The notes under the pieces: model-generated
Database searches by the model: none
What the model was told of the DNA's origin: nothing
Seen by the model: the letters and a program-made list of their open reading frames with translations, nothing else
DNA from: Rhodocyclaceae bacterium
GTDB lineage: Bacteria > Pseudomonadota > Gammaproteobacteria > Burkholderiales > Rhodocyclaceae
Length of the DNA stretch: 11,564 bases
Assembly (NCBI GenBank): GCA_016791085.1
Contig: JAEUNN010000641.1
Span: 1-11,564 of the forward strand
Reading direction: 5' to 3'
Made by a program: the position numbers and the translations under genes
Shown here: positions 7,593-11,564 of the stretch, in pieces
Layout: each line of letters starts with the position of its first letter
Numbering within the stretch: the first letter of the stretch is position 1

Positions 7593-8193
7593 GCGTCAGA
7601 CCGAAATTCTGCTTGCCGACGGCAGCGTGATCGCCGACGACTGGGTCTGGCTGCGCCTGCCCGAATCGGCCGAGCCGCAGAAAAAATCCGCCGGCAAGGT
7701 GGTGCTGTTCCGCCTGACCGGCGACAGCGCAGCACCGGCGGAGGTCGTGGCAGGTGTCGCCATACCGGCCAGCGGGCGCGTGCTGCTGCCCCTGACGATA
7801 TGGCTCGCGCGCAAGGACGAACTTGCGCCGCGCCTCGCGGCCGGCGAAATCGGCGTGTGGCTGGACAGTTTCGAAGAGCCTCAGGCGCTGGTCGACAGCC
7901 TCGCGGATATCAATACGCTGCCGGTCATAGGCCTGAATTTCCCGCGCTTCATCGACGGCCGGGCGTTTTCGGTGGCGTTCCTGCTGCGCAACCGTTATGG
8001 CTACCGCGGTCAGTTGCGCGCGCTGGGCGACGTATTGCGCGACCAGTTGTTCTTCCTGCGCCGCGTCGGCTTCGACGCCTATGCCGTGCGCGCGGATTTG
8101 GACATACGCGCCGCGGCCGCCTCTTTGGCCGATTTCCCCGAGGTTTACCAATCCTCGACCGACCAGCCGCTGCCACTGTTCCGCCGCGCCTGA
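7585..8193 (+). CDS. DUF934 protein, probable accessory factor of sulfite reduction
   Basis: A 202-residue protein of the DUF934 family (COG3749), usually annotated as an oxidoreductase probably involved in sulfite reduction because it accompanies cysI. The N-terminal part is variable. The recognisable core lies at about residues 112-166 and includes LNFPRFIDGRAFS, LLRNRYGYRGQLRALGD and RRVGFDAY. I see no signal peptide, membrane segment, cysteine pair or nucleotide-binding loop; the core contains no Cys, so a metal-cluster role through Cys is unlikely. It overlaps cysI by 8 bases and is followed by cysH after 18 bases, so it is part of the same unit. The biochemical function is not established. 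An adaptor that helps assemble, or feeds electrons to, CysI lacking CysJ is a reasonable guess only. Confidence 0.88.
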   Translation: MSERQTEILLADGSVIADDWVWLRLPESAEPQKKSAGKVVLFRLTGDSAAPAEVVAGVAIPASGRVLLPLTIWLARKDELAPRLAAGEIGVWLDSFEEPQALVDSLADINTLPVIGLNFPRFIDGRAFSVAFLLRNRYGYRGQLRALGDVLRDQLFFLRRVGFDAYAVRADLDIRAAAASLADFPEVYQSSTDQPLPLFRRA

Positions 8194-8211
8194 ACGCGCC
8201 GGCCGCCAGAC

Positions 8212-8940
8212 ATGACTCCCAAACTGCTCAAACTCGATGACCCCGCCCTGCTCGCATCGGTCGAACAGAAAAGCGCCGAAGTGCGCGCGCTATTGGCCGA
8301 CATCGCGGCGAATTTCCAGCCCGTGACTTTCGCCAACAGCCTGGGCGCCGAAGACATGGTGCTGACCGACCTCATCCTGGGCGCAAACCTGCCCATAGAG
8401 GTGTTCCTGCTCGACACCGGCCGCCTGCCCGCGGAAACCTACACCTTGCTGCATGCCGTGGAAGAGCGCTACGGGCGCAAGCTCACGGTATATTTCCCGC
8501 GCCACGAGGCGGTCGAACAGTATGTGCGCACTGAAGGCATCAACGCCTTCTACCGTTCGGTGGACTTGCGCAAGGCCTGCTGCCACATGCGCAAGGTGGA
8601 ACCGCTCAAGCGCGCGCTGGCCGGCAAGCGCGCCTGGATTACCGGATTGCGCGCGCAACAGGCAGTGTCGCGCGCCGATCTGCCGGTGCGCGAATTCGAC
8701 GCCGACCACGGCCTGGAAAAATTCAACCCGCTGGCGAGCTGGACCGAGCGCGAAACCTGGGCCTACATCGTGAATAACGGCGTGCCCTACAACGCCCTGC
8801 ACGACCAGTTCTACCCGAGCATAGGCTGCGCCCCCTGCACGCGCGCCATCACGCCGGGCGAGGACGTGCGCGCCGGGCGCTGGTGGTGGGAACTGCCGGA
8901 AAGCAAGGAATGCGGCCTGCACATCAAGGGCGACGCCTGA
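8212..8940 (+). CDS. cysH: Assimilatory APS reductase (4Fe-4S type), thioredoxin/glutathione dependent
   Basis: A 242-residue enzyme of the CysH family that reduces activated sulfate to sulfite. The PP-loop-like nucleotide site is SLGAEDMV at 43-50, and GLRAQQAVSR (145-154) is the family substrate motif. Two cysteine pairs, C123-C124 (KACCHMRKVEPL) and C206-x2-C209 (IGCAPC), are the 4Fe-4S ligands that mark adenosine-5'-phosphosulfate reductases. E. coli-type PAPS reductases lack them. The catalytic Cys is C234 in ECGLH near the C-terminus, which forms the enzyme-sulfite intermediate. Use of APS means CysC (APS kinase) is not needed. The start follows the DUF934 stop by 18 bases with no strong Shine-Dalgarno. 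The ATP sulfurylase that would supply APS is not encoded in the window. The 442-bp repeat-rich gap follows. Confidence 0.95.
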   Translation: MTPKLLKLDDPALLASVEQKSAEVRALLADIAANFQPVTFANSLGAEDMVLTDLILGANLPIEVFLLDTGRLPAETYTLLHAVEERYGRKLTVYFPRHEAVEQYVRTEGINAFYRSVDLRKACCHMRKVEPLKRALAGKRAWITGLRAQQAVSRADLPVREFDADHGLEKFNPLASWTERETWAYIVNNGVPYNALHDQFYPSIGCAPCTRAITPGEDVRAGRWWWELPESKECGLHIKGDA

Positions 8941-8954
8941 TCCGGACTGTGTGA

Positions 8955-8997
8955 GCGGCCGGCGCACCGCACCCGCGGGCCTGCCGCTGCCGGCCGC
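8955..8997. repeat. Inverted repeat after cysH
   Basis: Perfect 9-bp arms GCGGCCGGC (8955-8963) and GCCGGCCGC (8989-8997) flank a 25-base loop that contains the palindrome CCCGCGGG. It starts 14 bases after the cysH stop. A run of T is absent, so it may stabilise the cysH 3' end rather than terminate by the intrinsic mechanism. A repeat element is the alternative. Confidence 0.55.
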
Positions 8998-9018
8998 GGA
9001 CTGCCGCCGATCCCCCCT

Positions 9019-9046
9019 CCGTTCGCCCTGAGCCTGTCGAAGGGCG
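9019..9046. repeat. Dispersed REP-like intergenic motif
   Basis: The segment contains GAGCCTGTCGAAGGGC, preceded by TTCGCCCT. From memory this motif recurs in intergenic DNA of many proteobacterial genomes; the copy number in this genome is not known from the window. GCCCT (9024-9028) and AGGGC (9041-9045) can pair. No transposase lies nearby, so it would be a non-autonomous or structural repeat. Confidence 0.6.
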
Positions 9047-9106
9047 CTCACAAGGCACCAGCAGTCGAATATCCCAACCCGGGAAGCGTGCATTGAATCG
9101 ATGCGC

Positions 9107-9139
9107 ACGGGGCAACCTGCCCCGTCCGGCGCACGGACG
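9107..9139. repeat. Two overlapping, mutually exclusive stem-loops
   Basis: The first has 8-bp arms ACGGGGCA (9107-9114) and TGCCCCGT (9118-9125) around a 3-base loop. The second has 6-bp arms CGTCCG (9123-9128) and CGGACG (9134-9139) around a 5-base loop. They share bases 9123-9125, so both cannot form fully at once. Function unknown; they may be parts of a repeat element. Confidence 0.5.
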
Positions 9140-9191
9140 CCCACGCCGCCAGCCCGGGCCGGTCAGCTTGGGCGGCTGGATATCCGCCATG

Positions 9192-9270
9192 CCTTGGGGG
9201 CGCGGGCGTCCCGCCCGCGAGCCGACGCGCGGAGCGGGCTTGCTCCGCAGCGCCGTCGCAGTTCCCAAGG
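9192..9270. repeat. Nested inverted repeat: outer stem enclosing two hairpins
   Basis: Outer arms CCTTGGG (9192-9198) and CCCAAGG (9264-9270) are perfectly complementary. Between them are two perfect hairpins. One is CGCGGGC/GCCCGCG at 9201-9219 with loop GTCCC. The other is GCGGAGC/GCTCCGC at 9229-9248 with loop GGGCTT. The whole can fold as a three-way junction of about 79 bases. This resembles a REP-pair or MITE-like unit. No transposase or target-site duplication is evident. Confidence 0.55.
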
Positions 9271-9371
9271 AAGCTGGCCGGGCCGCCGCTCCCATGTCGG
9301 CCGGCGCAGCGCCAAGCCCGCGCAGCAAGCCACCGTTGCATCGCCCAGCCGCTAAACTATGCGCTTCACGC

Positions 9372-9375
9372 GGAG
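9372..9375 (+). promoter_or_regulatory. Ribosome binding site that decides the cobA start
   Basis: GGAG ends 7 bases before ATG at 9383. Another in-frame ATG at 9359 would add eight residues not typical of the family and has no Shine-Dalgarno, so 9383 is preferred. Confidence 0.7.
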
Positions 9376-9382
9376 ATACAGC

Positions 9383-10153
9383 ATGCCGGGCAAGGTATAT
9401 CTGGTCGGGGCGGGCCCCGGCGCGGCGGATTTGCTTACGCTGCGCGCGGCGCGGCTGCTCGATGCGGCCGACGTCGTGCTCTACGACGCCCTGGTGGCGG
9501 CGGAAACACTCACGCTGGCGCGCCGCGCCGAACTGCTGCCGGTAGGCAAGCGTGCCGGCCTGCGCTCCACCGCTCAGCAGCTCATCAATCAGCACCTGAT
9601 CGAAGCCGCGCAAAAACACAGCCTGGTGGTGCGCCTCAAAGGCGGCGACCCGATGATGTTCGGCCGTGCGCAGGAAGAAATTGCCGCGCTGGACGCGGCC
9701 GGCATCGCCTGGGAAGTGGTGCCCGGCGTCACCGCCGCGCTGGGCGCCAGCGCCGCACTGGGCATTTCGCTGACCCGGCGCGGCATTGCGCGCAGCGTGT
9801 GTTTCGTGACGCCGCGCATCGGACCCGAAGAACGCGACAGCGAGTGGCTCAAAGCCGCCATCGCCTCGGACACCGCGGTGCTGTACATGGCGGGCGATCA
9901 GGCGACCCAGGTATGCGCCGCGCTGGCCGCGGCGGGCATGCCGCTGGCGCGCCCGGCGGCCCTGGTGGTATCGGCGGCGACCGCCGACCAGCAGGTATTC
10001 TTCACGACTTTGGAAGGTTTGCCCGACACCATACGCCGGCGCCACAGCGGTCCGGCGCTGGTATTGCTGGGCGAGGTATACGGCGACGCGCTGGCCGCAG
10101 CGCTGCAGGGCGCGGACGTGCCCGGCGCTGCAAATCCGGCACAGCCCGGCTGA
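9383..10153 (+). CDS. cobA: Uroporphyrinogen-III C-methyltransferase (SUMT)
   Basis: A 256-residue, stand-alone SUMT that uses two S-adenosylmethionine molecules to turn uroporphyrinogen III into precorrin-2, the precursor of siroheme and cobalamin. Motifs in order: VGAGPGAADLLTL at 8-20 (SAM site, glycine-rich), VRLKGGDPMMFGR at 83-95, VVPGVTAA at 112-119, LTRRG at 130-134 and YMAG at 168-171. The dehydrogenase/chelatase half found in full-length CysG is missing, so another protein must complete siroheme. Its place after cysI, DUF934 and cysH argues for a role in making siroheme for sulfite reductase rather than B12. It is separated from cysH by 442 bp of repeats, so it may have its own promoter. 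It converges on the minus-strand gene at 10184 with 30 bp between. Confidence 0.94.
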   Translation: MPGKVYLVGAGPGAADLLTLRAARLLDAADVVLYDALVAAETLTLARRAELLPVGKRAGLRSTAQQLINQHLIEAAQKHSLVVRLKGGDPMMFGRAQEEIAALDAAGIAWEVVPGVTAALGASAALGISLTRRGIARSVCFVTPRIGPEERDSEWLKAAIASDTAVLYMAGDQATQVCAALAAAGMPLARPAALVVSAATADQQVFFTTLEGLPDTIRRRHSGPALVLLGEVYGDALAAALQGADVPGAANPAQPG

Positions 10154-10183
10154 ACGCGCCGGGCAGCCGGATGCGACCGGCAA

Positions 10184-10534
10184 TCAGACCGCGAGCGGCG
10201 CGTGCCCGGCGTGCATGAGCCGGTCTATGGCGTCCTGTATGCGGCCATTCGGCTGGCGCTGCATCCAGTCGTTGGTGGCCAGCACCAGTGGCCGGATATC
10301 CTCCAGCACCAGTTGTTCCTGACCCAGCAGCTGGAACAGATCACTCGCCGCGGCATGCACCTCGCTGCCCGGTTCGGAAGCCAGCTGACTAACCATCGCG
10401 ACGACCATCAGGTCGGTCAGGTGTTGTTCGGAAAACCACGGTTGCCCCACGGCCGCGAGCGCGACCAGGGCGGGCAATTCGGTGGTAGTACGCTTCTTGA
10501 TTCCCAGCGGGAGCAGTTTGCGACGCTTTTTCAT
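10184..10534 (-). CDS. Uncharacterised 116-residue protein
   Basis: I do not recognise a family. The protein begins with a basic segment (MKKRRKLLPLGIKKR), then appears helical and soluble. A moderately hydrophobic stretch at 20-30 (LPALVALAAVG) is too short for a clear membrane span. Acidic and neutral helices follow (about 36-52, 57-72 and 76-91), and it ends near DAIDRLMHAG. It has no Cys. The basic start could contact nucleic acid or another protein, which is speculation. The start at 10534 is chosen from composition: the frame stays open upstream to 10738, but that part is Arg/Ala/Pro-rich and overlaps the next gene's 3' end. No good Shine-Dalgarno is seen. A hairpin at 10546-10576 lies 11 bases upstream of the start. 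It is 109 bp downstream of the membrane-protein gene on the same strand and may be co-transcribed with it. Confidence 0.6.
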   Translation of the reverse strand: MKKRRKLLPLGIKKRTTTELPALVALAAVGQPWFSEQHLTDLMVVAMVSQLASEPGSEVHAAASDLFQLLGQEQLVLEDIRPLVLATNDWMQRQPNGRIQDAIDRLMHAGHAPLAV

Positions 10535-10545
10535 GCCGGCTTTTA

Positions 10546-10576
10546 CGGCAGGCCGCGCGCAAGCTGAAGCCTGCCG
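10546..10576 (-). other. Leader stem-loop before the 116-residue gene
   Basis: 8-bp perfect arms CGGCAGGC (10546-10553) and GCCTGCCG (10569-10576) flank a 15-base loop. On the minus strand it ends 11 bases before the ATG at 10534, where it could affect ribosome access. There is no U-run in that direction. Another IR lies just beyond, ACGCCGG (10602-10608) with CCGGCGT (10638-10644), touching the stop of the membrane-protein gene. Confidence 0.4.
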
Positions 10577-10643
10577 GCGCGCGAATTTTGCACCCCGATT
10601 CACGCCGGCCGGGCAGGCGGCAGCGCGGCCGCGCAAACCGGCG

Positions 10644-11564
10644 TCAGCGCTCCAGCACGAAGCGCAAACCCGCCTCACCGGTCGCGGACTGTACTTCTTC
10701 AACCAGCCAGGACCAGCCGGCAAGCGGCGCCGCCGCAAGCAGAATGACCAATGCGCAGAAAATCATGACCACCATGAGCATGCACGCGAACCAGGTGTTC
10801 TGCTGATTCCAGTTCTCCAGAGTTCCGGCCGCGTCGTCGGCGCCGCAGGCACGCAACAGCGCCGGCAAACTCAGAAGGATGGTCGCCACCGCCGAAATAA
10901 TGGCGGCCACGATCGCTGCCACCACGACGCCACCGCTGGTAATGGTCAGTGTGGACACGATCACCGCAATCACCACCGCGATGATGACTGCGCAGATGGC
11001 ATTGACCACCGCCCAGGTGGTCGACTTGCCGGCCACCGCCATGTCGCAACGGCCGGCCTCGGACATCGCCACGTTAGGCAGGCCCTGAACGAACGCTTCC
11101 AGGGCGGCCCGAACCTGCGACCAGCGTGCCTGCGCTTCCGAGGATGCGGCGGCGCCGGTATCGATCACACCCGCGCGCAGGCTTGCGGTGGCGCCCGCGC
11201 CGCTGTTGAGCAGCGCGCGCAGACCGCTGTTCACAACGTTTACGGGAGGCGGTTGCGTGGCCTGCAGCCAGGCCGTGATCAAGGATTCGATATGGCGCAT
11301 GTCCGGCTCCAGGCGGCGCATGGCGCGGCGCAGCGTGATCAATTGATCGCCGTACAGGCGGAATTCGCGGCGTATGCCCACCCGCCCCGCCGCCGCATCG
11401 TCGACGATGCTTTGCAGCGCATCCACGAATTGTTGGCGCGATGCTACCCGGTTGGCGCCGAAATGCAGATCCACGTAACCCGGCGGACCCCAGGTCAGAA
11501 CCAGCGGCGGATTCGGAAAGCCGGGCGGCGGCGGCACATAGGGCAGCGACACGCGATTGGTGCG
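10644..11564 (-). CDS. Uncharacterised membrane protein with long hydrophobic region; 5' end at or beyond window edge
   Basis: I do not recognise a family. The frame is open to the window edge. A GTG at 11552 is the only visible candidate start, but four more in-frame codons precede it, so the gene is probably truncated. Numbered from that GTG there are 302 residues. A Pro-rich start (YVPPPPGFPNPP) is followed by a soluble helical region (about 35-160) with a basic patch near 57-80. A very hydrophobic stretch follows at about 180-235 (ICAVIIAVVIAVIVS, then GGVVVAAIVAAIISAVATILLSLP), which reads as two helices joined by a Gly turn. Near 254-283 lies another hydrophobic segment (FACMLMVVMIFCALVILLAAAPLAG). 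Cys residues are few. The soluble domain plus hydrophobic hairpin could be a membrane anchor, a sensor or a pore-type protein; none is supported by a motif. The C-terminal tail is short (about 20 residues). Confidence 0.7.
   Translation of the reverse strand, partial: RTNRVSLPYVPPPPGFPNPPLVLTWGPPGYVDLHFGANRVASRQQFVDALQSIVDDAAAGRVGIRREFRLYGDQLITLRRAMRRLEPDMRHIESLITAWLQATQPPPVNVVNSGLRALLNSGAGATASLRAGVIDTGAAASSEAQARWSQVRAALEAFVQGLPNVAMSEAGRCDMAVAGKSTTWAVVNAICAVIIAVVIAVIVSTLTITSGGVVVAAIVAAIISAVATILLSLPALLRACGADDAAGTLENWNQQNTWFACMLMVVMIFCALVILLAAAPLAGWSWLVEEVQSATGEAGLRFVLER

Larger units (their letters stand above)
8941..9382. other. 442-bp gene-free, repeat-rich gap between cysH and cobA
   Basis: No convincing gene is seen on either strand. 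The open frames here lack family motifs and run into cobA in a shadow frame. Instead, the stretch is a chain of inverted repeats: an IR at 8955-8997, a dispersed-type motif at 9019-9046, a stem-loop at 9107-9125 overlapping a second at 9123-9139, and a nested structure at 9192-9270. In related loci as I recall them, cysD and cysN lie between cysH and cobA. Here nothing resembling them remains. A promoter for cobA may lie near 9336-9358 (TTGCAT, TAAACT), but the spacing of 11 bp is too short to call. Confidence 0.8.

Noticed and set aside
8955..8997. Rho-independent terminator for the cys genes
   Set aside because: The stem is strong, but the loop is 25 bases and no T-run follows, so it was kept only as an inverted repeat.
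9336..9358. Sigma-70 promoter for cobA (TTGCAT and TAAACT)
   Set aside because: The spacing is only 11 bp and both boxes match the consensus weakly.
8941..9382. CRISPR array
   Set aside because: The repeats here are unrelated inverted repeats, not direct repeats with regular spacers, and no cas gene is present.
9093..9545. 150-codon plus-strand open frame across the repeat-rich gap into cobA
   Set aside because: It is Arg/Pro/Ala-rich, spans inverted repeats and overlaps cobA in another frame; it shows no motif.

Overview
The window looks like GC-rich chromosomal DNA from a proteobacterium. Gene content and order (a cysB-type regulator, then cysI, a DUF934 gene, cysH and a cobA-type methyltransferase) resemble the assimilatory sulfate-reduction locus of Betaproteobacteria. 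That placement is inference from gene order and protein motifs; no database search was possible.

Layout. (1) 1-3954, plus strand: a tight three-gene run. It starts with the 3' part of a hybrid sensor histidine kinase (ATPase domain plus two receiver domains). This overlaps by ATGA a 699-residue NosR/NirI-like membrane protein with an FMN-binding domain, two CxxxCP motifs and a ferredoxin-like cysteine cluster. Five bases later comes a lipoprotein N-acetylmuramoyl-L-alanine amidase (AmiD-like). (2) 3983-4924, minus strand: cysB, with the residues I expect for sulfate/effector binding conserved. (3) 4925-5025: an AT-rich divergent control region with a 22-bp palindrome. (4) 5026-8940, plus strand: a TauE/SafE-family permease (TTG start), siroheme/4Fe-4S sulfite reductase (cysI), DUF934 protein and 4Fe-4S APS reductase (cysH). 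(5) 8941-9382: a 442-bp gene-free stretch packed with inverted repeats, including a motif I remember as widely dispersed in proteobacterial genomes. (6) 9383-10153: cobA-type uroporphyrinogen-III methyltransferase. (7) 10184-11564, minus strand: a small uncharacterised 116-residue protein and, upstream of it, an uncharacterised membrane protein running off the window edge.

How it fits together. The central block carries sulfur from an anion permease through APS to sulfite (CysH) and from sulfite to sulfide (CysI, probably helped by the DUF934 protein). CobA makes the precorrin-2 from which the siroheme of CysI is built, and CysB is the expected regulator. Sulfate-activating genes (cysDN or sat) and a CysJ flavoprotein are absent from the window. 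The kinase/NosR-like/amidase run has no obvious sulfur connection, and no nosZ is visible.

I see no clearly new multi-gene system. The points most worth a second look are the coupling of a hybrid kinase to a flavinylated Fe-S membrane protein, the repeat-filled gap where cysDN often sits, and the two unknown genes at the right end.
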